Assembly (NCBI GenBank): GCA_000231825.2
Contig: JH720313.1
Coordinates: 358,787-422,786 of the forward strand
From: Tetrahymena elliotti 4EA
Taxonomy: Eukaryota; Ciliophora; Oligohymenophorea; Hymenostomatida; Tetrahymenidae
DNA length: 64,000 bases
Reading direction: 5' to 3'
The stretch's first letter is position 1, and every line of letters begins with the position of its first letter. The notes below the pieces were generated by a model. It was not told where the DNA came from. It searched no databases and saw only the letters and a program-made list of their open reading frames with translations. Both the position numbers and the translations under genes were made by a program. This document shows positions 12,762-25,719 of this stretch, piece after piece.

Positions 12762-13767
12762 AATATAATATTAATCTGATATGTTTATTAACTAATTTTA
12801 TATTTGTTTCATTTATCAAATAAATGAAAATTCTTATTTATCTTTCAATTATTTAAAATTTTTAAAGAAGTTAGCTAAAAATTATGCAAAAAGCAATATA
12901 AATAATTAGATTCTATCTCCTTTTAAAACATATTATTTTTTGAAGCAAATACTACTTAGTTCAAGTTTATTTAAACATCCAACAAATATAAATGTTTAGG
13001 TTTCATTATTTTACTTGAACAGATATTTTAAATTTTCAAAAGAAAATTTAGAAAAATAAAATTAAAAGGTTTTAATTGTAAATTTAAGTTGATACACTTT
13101 TTTATTAAGCATAATTTTTTTATTACAATGATTATAATATTTTATATGGCATTAAAATAAAACATAATTTTATTTCTTCAGGAAATCTAAATAGTATTTT
13201 ATTTTTTGTTTACTTTTTTATGATAAATTTTAAAGTAAAAATACTAAGTTTTATGTGTAAAAGTGATTTTGACAGAAATTAATATTTATCAAATAGAATA
13301 AAAAAATGTTTTTAAACAAAATTAAAATTAAAAAGAAAAAATTCTGAATTATTTACCAAAAAATACTAATTTACTGTATTTTTAGAATATTGTTTTTGAC
13401 AGAGATACACTATTCTAATTAAAATATTGAGGTTTTTAGATAAATTTGAAAACTACTTTGTAAATTATTGATTCAAGAAATAAATATAAATTTTTTTGAT
13501 ACAAATTTTGAAGGATTATTTAAATTTGTTTGTATTAAAGATGTAAATATTATGTTATTGTTAATTTGAAGGAATGGTTATTAATTTATAATTTATTTGA
13601 ATAAGAAATTTAATTTTCTATTAATTTTTAAATTATTTTATTTTATCACTAGTGGATAAATATAAATTAAGTATTGTATTATTTTATCAGTTTTTTGAGA
13701 GAATTTCTATATTTACTATTATGTCAATAAAGGATTTTTATTAAGATTTGTGCAAATAGATACTATA
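12762..13767. other. AT-rich intergenic region between convergent genes
   Basis: Shared 3' flank of the ChaC gene and the gene at 13768-16017. Nothing beyond A/T runs was recognised. Confidence 0.65.
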
Positions 13768-16017
13768 TCATTGCTATTTAGCTATGGTTATAGCCTTAAA
13801 ATGAATATCTTTGTTATGTATAAAAGTGCTTATAGCAGATTATACATTAACGTGTATATCTGATGTGTTGAAAAAATAAATATTTGGAGATGCCAAGCTG
13901 AAATTGGGAACAAAATGAGTTTTTATATCATTATTATCTGTTTCAGAAGCTTCTATATGAGTGTGAATTTAAGAAAGGAATCCTTCTTCATATGTATCTT
14001 ATTAGATAGTCATACAATCAAGCAAATAAACATTCCAGTAAGTAGTTAGTTCTTAATTTTTATAAATTGTTGGAAGTACTAAAAAATATTTTTTATTACT
14101 TTTAACGACATAAGCTTCTTACTATTTGATAATAATCGGGGATCTTAAGTTATGAAGTTCTTTATTAGGAAAACCCTTTGTGATATTGTTTCCTGATTTA
14201 AAATCATAGCTTAGGATTCTATACATATTAGATTGCAGATCTTTATAAATGAAATGGTAAGTTTCAGGAAATGTTGCATTCTAAAAGCAGTATTTTATTT
14301 ATAGACTTTAAAATTGTTAGAAAGTGTAGTAAGAAGGAAGCATAGGATCAGAGAAATAACTCCAAACTATAAGTTCATCTTAAGTTGGGTCATAAATGAT
14401 AACTTTATGCCCATTTTAAACACATATAATCTAGATAGAGTTGGTCAAGCTAGATGAGACATCTTTTCTAATGATGTATTAAGCAAATTACTGAGTATTT
14501 CCAGTTCTATAAACACTCAAAACTAAAAGTAAATAGAAAGTTTCATCTTTATTTACCATATAGTAGGTATTCTTTACAATTATAATCCCATGATAACCTT
14601 ATCCAAAAATTTCAGAATAGAATTCTACGCAATTCGAAAATAACTCTCTTTAATTCCCATCATAAATACAATCTACATTATAACTATCTTCACCAATATA
14701 TCTATTTACAAACCCTATGCCAGAGTCATTTAAATTACTAGCACTTCCAGAAAAGCACTAATTATTACTACTGGCATTCATTTGGTTAACATTATTATTG
14801 CCTTAAGAAGAAAAAATGGTTTTAAGATTCCCATTTTTTTACTTTGAAAAATTATCTCTAATATTGATGTTATTATTGCTAGAACTAGCTTTTTCGACTT
14901 CAGTATTATTATATTTATCGCTACTTAACTGAGATGCATCATAATCTGGAGCATATTTATGTATTTAGTGGTGCTTTATGTTACTGTTAGTTAAAGAGAA
15001 ATTGTCTCTGATTGAAAGATCATTTTCATCTTTAATAGTCTCCAACTAATTTTCATTTTTTATTTATGACTATGGAAGAAATTCTTTGTAATTAAGCATT
15101 TCATTTCTATTAAAATTTATATATTCGAAATTGTTGATGCAATTAATATCTTCTATAAGGTCATTTATTCCTGACACACCTTAGAAGTCTTATGTGATAA
15201 AAGAATTCATAAGCGACATATCTTATTTATTTTCCAACTACTAAATAAAGAGAGGTAAATTCTTATCTTCTATTACTGGCAAGGATTATATATTTGATTC
15301 ATCAAAACTATTTTGCTATAATTATTATTATTATTATTATTTATGCTTTGCTTCTAAAAACATCTATAAGTCATTTTGATTGTTTCTTTCTATTTCAATT
15401 TACAGCTTTTCATTTAGTTCTACATTTCCGTTCTCATCTACATCTAAAATATTGGCATCAAAGTTGCTCTTAACCTAATTTTTAAAGTTAGATTACTTGT
15501 TGCAATTGCTATCTGCACCCTTATTCTTAACTTGAGGATTTAAGGATGCAGCTGTATCTTTTCTGTAGAGGATATCGGATTCAGGATTATCAAGATTTAT
15601 CTTATAAAGCTAATTATTCTCATCTAATTCATCTAACTACTATTCTTCTATCATCATTTAAATTAATTATTAGTTTTTTATCTTTTGGCTTTCAATTTCA
15701 TCTTTCTTTTTGTCTTAACTTGCAAAAACATCCACTAAAAACAAACACTATACACCTGTTTCTTAAATAACTCCATAAAATGCAAGCTAATTAGACTCTA
15801 AAGTAATGACATTAGAGGATAATTCATAATTATAAAGATTTATTTTCTTTTCTTCTATAATACGCTCTCCATACATGTCCCATATTTCAAAAAAAATAAC
15901 ATCATCTTCTGCCTAGACTAAACAAAGGTGATTTTTATCCTTCATACCTAAGAGCTAATCTATGCGGACTAGACTGCTTTTTTTTAAAAAAATATCCTTC
16001 TATTCTATTGAGACCAT
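13768..16017 (-). CDS. Large hypothetical protein with poly-Gln/Asn linker
   Basis: Single exon of 749 codons, open from ATG at 16017 to TGA at 13768-13770. Residues about 1-110 look globular, with hydrophobic strands such as CLFLVDVF. Residues about 120-420 are low-complexity and rich in Asn, Gln, Ser and Asp, including a run of TAA-coded Gln. Residues about 430-749 return to a globular, beta-rich pattern with many Tyr, Phe and Ile (for example YHGIIIVKNTYYMVNKDE and KVIIYDP). The ends could be beta-propeller-like, but I cannot define repeats with confidence. There is no signal peptide, no transmembrane helix and no catalytic motif. I do not recognise the family. Confidence 0.85.
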
Positions 16018-16999
16018 AATAATTTATTCTATACTGGAATAGCTTAAAGTAATATAAATAGATTTCTTACTTGATAAAGTAATTTTTAAAAATATTAATA
16101 CAAATATTCACAAATAAGTTTTTCAATTTATAGTAATTAATTTATATTACTTTTCTGACGAAAAAATAGGTTTAAAAAACCAAGGAACACACTTATACTT
16201 TTCTTTGATCAGCAAAATAGAAAAGAATAATTCACAGGGAATCTCTATATTCATTTAACATGAAACTGCACACAACAATTGTTGTTGTCTATTATCGATC
16301 AATACATAAATAAATAAATTAATGGATTTATTTATTTGAATTTATAAGAGAGAAGAGCTATTTATTTAATGAATTTCTTAGAATAAATAAATAATTTTCA
16401 GGTTATTGAGGAAGTATTGGTAAATTAGAACAATTTACTTAATTTTTCTAAAAATAGAAAAAAAAGATTGTAAGTATCAAATCAAAAACTAGACTGACCC
16501 CTGACATTTTTCTGTTTAATTTTTTGAGGTTACATCTAAAATTGACAAATTGGATATTAATTAAATTTTTTCTATACTCATTAAAAATACTTCTTTACGT
16601 CATTTCAGTTAAATTCTTCAATTAATCAAATTCAGTATGATAAAAAATAAATTTTTCCAATCAAATTATCCTGTTAAAATTCTTTTATTCTAAATTAAAT
16701 TTAAATATTCGCATAGAACTACTCTACTTTTTGAGAAATTTCCTCACAAATGTTTTGTTTGTTCTAAGAATTTTTTTGATTTGCTAAATTTAATAGCTTA
16801 AGTAAGCTTTGATGAATACAAATATAATTACAAATAAAATATTAAAAATTAAAAATTAGATATTGGGATTTACTTTTATAAGTTTATTTTATTTAAATAA
16901 ATAATTAAGTAGTTGTTTGTCTTTTTTTAAATATTTAACCATTTATTTATTCCACAAACACTTAAGCCTCTTTGAAGTAAAATATTTTTTTTTAAAGCC
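16018..16999. other. AT-rich intergenic DNA
   Basis: Flanks the 5' end of the gene at 13768-16017 and the 3' end of the gene at 17000-18363. No gene or repeat was recognised. Confidence 0.65.
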
Positions 17000-18363
17000 T
17001 CAATTTCTAGATGATTTTTTATCTCTATTACTTGATTTATTATCATCATTTTATTTACTTTCTTTATATCTATCTCTAGAGCCACTTCTACTTCTTTTTC
17101 TACTTCTTTCCTATCTATCATCTCTATTTTTATCATTCTTTTCATCTCTATATCTGTCATCTCTTCCTTTATCCTATCTTTCATTTCTGCTTCTATCTTA
17201 CTTTTCATCTTTATATCTATCATCTCTCTTATCACGTTTTTCTTCTCTATTTCTGTCATATTTATCTTCTTTGCTTCTTTCATATTTATCATCTCTACTT
17301 CTCTCTTATTTATCCTCCTTTTTTCTATCTGTTTCCTTATCTTTCTTTGATTCTTTTTAGGGTGAATCATCTCTATCTTTTCTCTTATTATCTCTTTCCT
17401 AACTTCTATAGACCTTTTATGATCTATCCTTACTCTTTCTGTTACTATTTGGACTTCTTGATCTTGATCTTGATTCATTTTTTGATGACTTTTTGACTAA
17501 TTTTTTTAAAAGCCATTTAAAATTTTCAATTGATTTTGATGTTGTTTTTTTTATACCTTTTTGCTTTTGATCATCATTTAATTTTTCTTTATTTTCTTCT
17601 TTATTCCTTTTAGAATCTCCACTTACCTTTTTGCTTTTAGCTTTCTTATCTTTTTTTTTACTTGATGAGTCTGATGAGTTACCTTCATTATCTAATTTTA
17701 AATAAAACATTATTTTTTTATCTATCAATTAAAGGTGATATTTAATTGTTTTTAAACTTTAAATCTTCTTTTTCTTCATAAATTTCTAACAATTTACCTG
17801 AATTTTCAGATGAAGATTATGATGAAGATGAAGAAGATCCGCTTTCATTAGAGCTTGAGTTTGATGATCCAGAATTTGAGCTACCTTCATTAGATGAATC
17901 TGACGAATCTGATGATGAGGATGAAGAAGATGAAGATGTATCAGAGGAAGTAGGTGAAGGAATTTCAATATTTTCTAAATCTAAACTATCCTTTTTCACT
18001 CTTCTATACTTATCATAAACTACATCAGGTCCTTTAGGGGCTGCTTCAGGTTCAAAAGTTTATTTTAACTCTTAATTTCTTTTAAGTTAAGCATAAATAA
18101 AATTAATCTCCCTCATTTCAAAGAAAATAAGCAGTTTGCAATTAGAAAGAATGTAAATTTAAGAAATTTTAAATCACATTTTAAACAATAATTTACTTAT
18201 ATTGCATAGTAGCTGATGGACGATAAACATAAGCAGCTTAATTTTAACACTCATAAGTAAAATGACCTAGTTTTAAACACTTTTAACATCTATAGTTTTC
18301 CTAACTTTTAGTATCTTTTTTGTATCTTTGTAAAAATATCTAAGCCTGGCTAGTTTGCTACAT
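17000..18363 (-). CDS. ZCCHC10-like zinc-knuckle protein with Ser-rich and Arg/Asp/Ser-rich tail
   Basis: Three exons (18363-18197, 18078-17798, 17691-17000), 379 codons plus TGA. Residues about 25-40 form a CCHC zinc knuckle, CQKCLKLGHFTYEC, followed by a YRPSAT segment. This is the arrangement in ZCCHC10 and SREK1IP1, small nuclear proteins tied to pre-mRNA processing. A long Ser/Asp/Asn tract follows (residues about 85-145), as in ZCCHC10. The last 200 residues differ: a Lys-rich linker and then an Arg/Asp/Ser/Glu/Lys-rich domain with SRSRSRS and many RDD and RDK repeats, like an RS/RD splicing domain. The introns are 118 and 106 bp. One alternative 60-bp in-frame intron within exon 3 (GTATAA..TTAG, around 17500-17560) cannot be excluded. 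A nuclear RNA-processing role is inferred. Confidence 0.88.
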
Positions 18364-19057
18364 TTAACTTTACAATTGATTAGTGGATATATTTCTATTT
18401 AAATTAATTTTTGTCTAACAATTCTCAAAGTTGCTTTAATTTTGCAAATTAATTATATATTAGAAAGATTTGATCTAGTTAACCACTAAATTTATTTTTA
18501 TTTCCAAACCCTCCACATTATTACAATTCGAAGAACTCAGAATTTTATGGGCAAGTATCATTTATCAATCAAATAATATTTATCTATTTTATTCAGTTTT
18601 TTAATGCTTTAGAAAGTCATTTTATAAGTAGAGTATGCATAACAAATTTAATTTGATACCATACAACTTACATACTTACTTATTTATCTTTGATCATAAA
18701 AGTAAAAATTGTAAATATTTTATGACAAAAAAATATTTGATAATACAGATAATTATTCTTAATTGAAGTTAGGAATAACTTTAAAGCATAAAATTAAATT
18801 AATTTCTAAAAAATTTTTATGTTTGTTCAATATATTTTAATTAGAAATTATTGAAATGAATTTTTTTGAAGGGTTATTTATGTTAATGAAAAGAAGTTTT
18901 ATATGCTAGATTGTCAAATTTTGTTTACTGAATTTTATAAATAATAAACTCATAAGTTAGTAACAAACCTTTGTTTTATATGATAAAGGTTTTCCAAAAA
19001 TTTATAAAATTATTCTCACAGATAAATTTATTATTAAGTATTTCCTCAAGAAATGTT
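18364..19057. other. AT-rich intergenic DNA
   Basis: Between two minus-strand genes. It probably holds the promoter of the zinc-knuckle gene. No other feature was recognised. Confidence 0.6.
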
Positions 19058-19995
19058 TCAAAAAATGTTGCAAGCAGAGACTCCTTCAGATTATCTAACT
19101 AATGTGTTAACATATGCATCATAACTCTATTCTGCTTGTTAGTTATTATGGTGGAAGAAGTAAATTTCCATATCTTTTAACTAATCCTTTTAGTATCCAG
19201 TAAGGTTTGGAATTTGAGCAATTTAAATTTAAGCTTTTTTTACAAAGAAAAATTATTTTTTTACATATTTTTTTAAAAATTAAGCAATAAAAACAAGAAA
19301 TTAAACAAGTTTTTAATTGATATTCATAAAAATAAAATTACCCTATTCTATACCATCAGAAACTATGTAATTTTAATTTTAGGGAATTTGAGATGCTCTT
19401 GGGTTAGCAGATGCTTTTTTAACTCTTTCTTCTTAATAATATTCTTCTTAGAATGTTTATTGATTTTACATCTGCAATTGTGCTTATTGATATTGGAGTT
19501 ACTATTATCTCTGTTGTTGCTACATCAAAGAGTTATCTAAGTTAATCTTATAAAATAGAATTAATTGAACATATAAAATGAATAAGATTAAATTTATACA
19601 TCAACATATTAATTTGACATATTCTATTAATTCTATTGCTAGTTCAGAATATTTATATGAGAGCCAGTTCTACTTCTTTCTTAAAGGTTGGGCTTACTTA
19701 TCTCTTAATTTTGAATTACTTAGAAGTCTTTTTGTTTCAACATATTATCCCAGTGCTATTTATCTTAGATAACGCTTTTATTAGGTGTATAGCTTTACCT
19801 ACTATTAGTATTTGTAAAATATTTTAAAGTTTTCTTTATTTTATCATCTAATTTTAAATTATACTTGTTCATTGAAGAATTTAATTGTTAAGGCTAGTAA
19901 GTGCTTCTATAGTTATAATTTTAGAAGATCTTTTATCTACCACTACTGTCTAAGTTGTTGTTTTTGTTTATAACAGATTAAGATGGATTTCTCAT
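19058..19995 (-). CDS. Small Gln-rich hypothetical protein
   Basis: Three exons (19995-19600, 19546-19354, 19233-19058), 254 codons plus TGA. The introns are 53 bp (GTATAA..ATAAG) and 120 bp (GTATAG..AAAAG), and all phases agree. Residues 1-130 are polar and rich in Asn, Gln, Ser and Lys. Residues about 135-170 form a dense Gln stretch (LMQQQQRQQQLQ) running into a charged EEYYQEERVKKA segment. The C-terminal 60 residues look helical and end GVSACNIF. No family was recognised. The plus strand of the same region also gives open frames but without consistent splice phases, so the minus-strand model is preferred. Exon 3 depends on the second intron and is the least certain part. Confidence 0.72.
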
Positions 19996-21091
19996 TTAAT
20001 CTTTTTAAAAATTTTGAAAATAATAAATAAATATAAAATGGGTTATTTAAGAAATAAATAATATTTAATTCTTTTTATCAATTAAATCTAAACTCAGCTA
20101 ATTATATTTATCATTTCCTTCGTTTTTATAAACTTTAAAAATAGATTGCTTATGCAATTAAGATGCATGCATGCATGTATGTATGTATGCTCATTAATAT
20201 TTTTTTAAAGAAATAAAAAATATGTTCATCAAATGCAATAAAAGTAAGTTAAAAGCTAGTTACTGTATTAAAAATTAGGTGGGAGAGTCTATTCCATTCT
20301 TTGCTAACTCATTTTTGTATTTGTGTTTTAATCTTTTGCTCTTTTTAATTCTCAATTAAGTGTTGGTTGTTGCGCAATATAAGGTTATACTTAACAAAAC
20401 AAGATTGCTATTGTAAATTTTGTATGTAATATAATATTTCTAACTTTTAGTTTTTTAATTATTAATATGTGAATTTCTAAATCTGAAGTGAATAACTTTT
20501 ATAAATTAAACAGATTCTTATATTGATAACACAGTATTTATAAAAATGATTTAATTATCAAAATATTTTAAAATCTATCAATTATTGGTATTTCTATTAT
20601 TGAAATTTAAATACAGGTGATACCCATAAAGAATATGAAATTATAATAAATAAAGATTTTGCTCAATAATAAATGGTATAGATTCAAAAGTATTGTATTT
20701 AATAGAAAACGTCTGCCAAAACGGATCGTATAAAAATTAATTAATTATTTGCTTGCTTGCTTTGGGTAAAAGATTGACTCTAAGCAAATCAATATAAATT
20801 TGCTTATAAATTAAAGAAGATAGAATTGACTGACTAATTGAATTCAAATACATATATTTATTTTAAGATATTAAGTATAGCAAGAACTCTAATTTATTAA
20901 TAAACAAAATTATCAAATTTAAGTACTTTACAGTTGGATTTAAGATATAATTTCTTAAGTTAAAAGAGAATATTTCATTTGCTGAACATATTTCTTGACT
21001 TACCAAGCTAGCCTAGAAAGAATTAGAGAATAATTACAAATTAATTAAGCTTGATTTTTATAGATCAATTTGTTTATTTGTAATATAAGTA
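19996..21091. other. AT-rich intergenic region between divergent genes
   Basis: Separates the gene at 19058-19995 (-) from the gene at 21092-22371 (+). It contains the short TGCA/TGTA microsatellite at 20162-20190. No RNA gene was recognised. Confidence 0.6.
20162..20190. repeat. TGCA/TGTA microsatellite
   Basis: About seven tetranucleotide units that change from GCAT to GTAT partway. It is intergenic with no assigned function. Confidence 0.75.
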
Positions 21092-22371
21092 ATGCAATTG
21101 ATAAGAAATAATGATAAAATCTTCTTGTTGAAAGTTATAATTTTAGCGCTATCCTTAGGATTTACTATTTGTATTTAAATTCAATAAGATACAATCCATG
21201 AAAAATAATTTAATTAGCTATTTTCTCATAGAAGTGCAAGACACATTTTAGGATTTGTGCAAAAAGGAGTTGTTGATTATGAAAATGTAAATGATATTGT
21301 ATAAAGAACTTATTAATAAATAGATGAATAATAGCAAGAATTTGAAAATTTAATTAATTACACTAACAAAATGATTTTAAGGTTATAAAATGATCAAGAA
21401 AAATATATAACTTAGATTACATAAAAAAAATAACTATATGAACTAGAGCTATCATAGCTGAATTAAAATTTATATTAAAATTACAAACAACCAAAAACCT
21501 ATTAATAGCAATTATTATAAAACTCAACTAACAATTAAGCTTGGTTGGAGAATAAAATCAAATAAACTCTAAAAACTATTGAAGACTAATAAAAATCATA
21601 TGATAAAGATATGGAATAAGTTTAAACTAGTTTTTCTTCTATTTTAGATATATTTTCTTTGATTGATGAAATAAAACACTTGCAAAAACTTAACTAAGCA
21701 AGCTTAGGATAAAAAAAATCCCTTCTCTCAAGTAAAGCGGAAGAGTTATGCAAATCTAAAATTAGTAACTCTTTGATTTTTATTAAATCAGATCTTAATG
21801 TTTTGCTCAGTTAAAATTTTGAAGATAGTAAAACTATTGAAAAAGTTAGAAGTAATTTGAGCTCCTTGATAGAAGAAATTATTAATAAAAGAGATTCCTC
21901 CCAAAGATCTTATGATTAAACCTTAGCAGAATTAAATAAAGAGTTAAAATACCTTTATGAAAAATAAAAAGAGAATAATTCAATTATAAAGAAAGCAAAC
22001 ATTATTTTAAACAGTTTGGAAAGTAAATTATAAAATTTATTCTAAATATTTTTGATAATCAATAAGACTTTACTAATTTTATTTAAGTTAATATACATTT
22101 TTTTATAATGATAGAACAAACCAGTAAGATAGAATAACAAATTGAATAGGCAGAGAAATTTCTTTTAGATGCAGAAAATTAAATAGCATAAAAAAATCTT
22201 CAAACAGCTAATTTAATTTAAATGCATCAAAATAAAATAAAAGAAATACAAATAGATTAAGAAAAAATTAAAAACATAGAAATAGCTCTCTATGATAAAG
22301 CCTTCAGTACTTTCCTTGTAAAAAAACTATAGAACTAAAATTTCAAAATACTTGAAGATAATATTTGGTGA
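21092..22371 (+). CDS. Secreted coiled-coil protein, possible granule-lattice type
   Basis: Two exons (21092-22022 and 22115-22371), 395 codons plus TGA. The 92-bp intron has GTAAAT..GATAG ends. A short basic N-terminus is followed by a hydrophobic segment, about residues 11-28 (FLLKVIILALSLGFTICI), that reads as a signal peptide. The rest is almost entirely helical and rich in Gln, Glu, Lys, Leu and Asn, with heptad character and few Cys or Pro. Signal peptide plus long acidic or neutral coiled coil is the layout of ciliate dense-core-granule (mucocyst or trichocyst) matrix proteins. The similarity is architectural only, and no propeptide or calcium-binding signature was identified. A plain secretory or vacuolar protein is equally possible. 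Confidence 0.8.
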
Positions 22372-23080
22372 GTAGAAATATTGAATGAGTTAAAAAAGAA
22401 AAAAAAAGTAAACCAACAAAAAACCAATCAATCTACCAAAAAAATAAACTTTAATTTGAAAATTTTTTAAATAGTAGTAAGCAAAAAGATTTGATTTTTT
22501 ACCTTAAAATTAAATATATTTTATTATTTATTTATTTAAATTTTAATTAAATTATTTATTTCAATTAAAATAAAAAAAACTCTTAAGATAAATTAATAAT
22601 GTACATAATTATTTATATTTTTATATGAAAAATGCGTTGAATTATATTTTGATTCCACCATTCAAAATCAAAATGTTATTTTACTTTAGATTTATATAAA
22701 TTAATTTGTTATTTATCTGTTAATAATGTTCTTTTTGTGGTTGAATAGAATATTGGTTTTAAATAGTTAGATAAATAGTAATTACTATTTATTTAATTCA
22801 TTTGTTGGAAGAAAGAATTATTATTTGAATAATTAACACCAAAAGTAAGTCTATTGTTAGATTATGGAAATGATAAAATTAATGTAAATATTTACAAAAG
22901 AATAATTTGGAAACGATTAGGTTTTAAGAATAATTTATTAAGTGGTCTATAATGTAAGATAAATTTTAGGATAATATTTATTACTTGTAAATCTAAGTTG
23001 TGATTATAATCAGATCTTACTTAATTAATACTCTTTGTTTTATATTTGATTTTTTTAAGAATACAATTTATTAATTTATC
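22372..23080. other. AT-rich intergenic DNA
   Basis: Between two plus-strand genes. No distinguishing signal was seen. Confidence 0.6.
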
Positions 23081-24775
23081 ATGATTATTAGAGGTGTTAA
23101 AAAAGAAGATTGTATTGTGCGAGGAGATTAGAAGTCTCCTAAGTAGTGTAGAGTACAAGCAAGAAGTTTGATAGAATTAAAAAAACATTTAAAGGATATA
23201 AACTACTAAGATTAGCAGTAGGCCGAGCAAATACAAAACAATCAATAAATACAAGTTCCAGATATAAAAAAAATAACAAGATAATTCTCAAATTCATTTT
23301 TTAATTCTAAAAATCGAAATTTTAGTAATTCTCGTTTAAAAACAGAGGATGCAAGGCAATCGTTTCATAATAATATGTCTTAATAAAATATTCAAAATAA
23401 TAAATTTGTTCCATTTATGCATGAGCGCGATCAGCTTGGTAGATTGATAACTGTAATTTTTCAACATTTTAAGCATTCATTTAAAATTAGATTTTTTTCT
23501 GATTTAAGCTAGTTTTACTATATTTTTATTTAACTCTTGTTCTATTTTAACATTAAGGATAACTAAGATTAAGATGATGATTTAAGTGTTTTTACTTACC
23601 GCCCTAATACTTATAGAAAGCATGCTAAATCAACAGATGCTTTGAGAATTAAAAATTTACCAAGTAAAAATGGTGTGCCAAACAATGGCTTAAATAAAAA
23701 TGCTTTGGTTTAAATTAAATAAAATAGATTATTTTAAGATTAAAATGTTGGAGACTACTTAATAAAAAATAAGATTGAAGAAATGATATAAAATCACTAA
23801 TTAGAAAATAAGATATTGCTTGGTGTTAACAGGTAAAATAACTATGAGGTTTAATAGTAAGATAATCATAATGATATTTAAATGGTCAGCTATAGATTAA
23901 ATATTAAGCATTAAGAAGATTTACAAAAGAAATAATTAATTGCAAATAGTCTAACTTATGCTAGAGGATTCTATAAAAGAGCATAAGCAGATGAATAGTA
24001 CAGAAGAGTAAAAACTCATCACTCCACTCACAGGATATAAACTATGAATACAGAGGAAGATAATCCTTAAGAAAACTAAGAAAAAAATGATTTTACAAAA
24101 AATTAAAAAAATAAAAATTACTTCTTAAATTTAAGACTTTAAACAGGTGCAAATATCAAAGATCAGTTACAGATTTTTAAGAAAAGAAGTAAATAAATAC
24201 TAAATAATCCAGTTCCTCCCCTTGGATTTTATGATGCTCCTAATTCACAAGAAAATTGCATCCTTAAAAAGCATCCTAAAGTTATTTTTAATAAACAAGA
24301 AAGATTTGCAAAAGTAAAAACAGAAGAAAGTGATATGCTTTATAATAAATTAAAATTATCTCCTCAAAGACAGTCTTCAGCTCTAAAAACTTTATAAGGA
24401 GAAAATATAAAGCAAAATAATAATACAAGTACTTCTCCTAAAAAGTAATAGTAGGAAGAAAATGCTCATCAAAAACTTAAAACTGTTCCTGATACATCTG
24501 TTGCAAAAATTGATTAGATAAACCCAAAAATATTTGAGTAAATAAGAGAACAAGAAGAAAGAAGGTTCAGAATTGAAAAAAATATAGATCAAATTGCTCT
24601 TGACTTTAACAGTGAGAAGGCATCAACTATTTTCACTCAAAATTTCCTCTAAACTAAGTAAAAAATGAGAAGAATAAAAAATAACCTAAGTAACATGGAA
24701 TTCGATACACTATAATTCTTTGATAAGCTAATATTAGAACAATAAAAAAAAGCTTTAGATGATGGCTTATCCTGA
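23081..24775 (+). CDS. Hypothetical Lys/Asn/Gln-rich protein
   Basis: Two exons (23081-23452 and 23558-24775), 529 codons plus TGA. A 105-bp intron (GTAATT..TTAAG) joins ITD to NQDQDDD. A donor 14 bp upstream was tested and rejected because it leads to an early TGA. The protein is hydrophilic, basic and mostly disordered. It has one conserved-looking patch around residues 360-395 (PVPPLGFYDAP, then KKHPKVIFNKQERF). The C-terminal 110 residues are charged and probably helical. The Pro-Pro-Gly-x-Tyr patch followed by a basic segment with RF loosely recalls sperm-tail PG-rich proteins of axonemes, but one copy is weak evidence. No function is assigned. Confidence 0.82.
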
Positions 24776-25719
24776 ATTTTAAAAAATCTTCATTCAGAAG
24801 ATTTACTAACAACAAATTATTAATAATTGTTAAACAATTAAAAGATTAACTTACTTATTTATTATAAAAAAATACTCTCCCTAAGTTTCTAAAATTATTT
24901 TTTTAACAACATCAAATAGTTTTTCAATCCAAACTTAACAATAATAAACTATTTTAAGATCAAAATGTAAAAAAATGTAATAAGATTTTTTAAAATAAAA
25001 TTACATGATACTATTAATGCTAGTGGAAATTAAAAAAAATGGTTGCTTGGAAACTTCAAGTTTTAAAAATTTTTACTAAGAAGAGCTTTTAGAAGGACTC
25101 AAATTAACAAAATCTAGAAAAATATGATAAATAAGGATTTATTCTTTGATTTATTTATTCTATTTCCTTGAATGGTACAGAAAATTTTTATTTATTTTGT
25201 AATATCTTTTTAGAAATTCTTATTCAAAAATACTTTTTTTTTCAATTTTTTAAGTAAATTTTAATACATTATTAATTAAAATCTTTAAAAATTTGAAAAT
25301 TAAAAAGGTTAAAGATTTGAATTTTGTAAAGATAGTTTTTAGTAAATCTTGGAGATAGTTTATTTATTTATTAATCTGCATAATTAGTGGATAAAATTTA
25401 TATATTCTATTATGTATTTTAATAATTTAACAAAATTAATATTTATAAAATAAACTTTTTTTTGTTGAAGAAATATCTCACCTTTTAAATTTAAAATAAA
25501 CTATAACATGAATTTAAATAAGTAAAATTGCTATTTGATTAAACATAGAAAATAGCTATTTACTAATTAAATAAGACTTATATTATATCAGATTTTTGAT
25601 TAATTTAAAGGGTAGTTATTAGCTTATAAATCTATCACTGAATCAATTTGATAAAATAGTATTTGCTTTTTTTAATTAGAGCAAAATTTTAATTTTAAGC
25701 ATATTATAACAAAAAATTT
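24776..25719. other. AT-rich intergenic DNA
   Basis: Between two plus-strand genes. Nothing was recognised. Confidence 0.6.

Noticed and set aside
16917..17360. Plus-strand Leu/Ser/Phe-rich open frame
   Set aside because: It is antisense to the Arg/Asp/Ser-rich exon of the ZCCHC10-like gene; the composition mirrors that repeat.
19040..19830. Plus-strand membrane-protein-like frames
   Set aside because: They need inconsistent splice phases, whereas the minus strand gives a three-exon gene with matching phases and low-complexity Gln typical of this genome.
23439..23452. Splice donor at 23439 in the gene starting at 23081
   Set aside because: Joining it to the acceptor at 23557 leads to a TGA after a few codons; the donor at 23453 keeps the frame.
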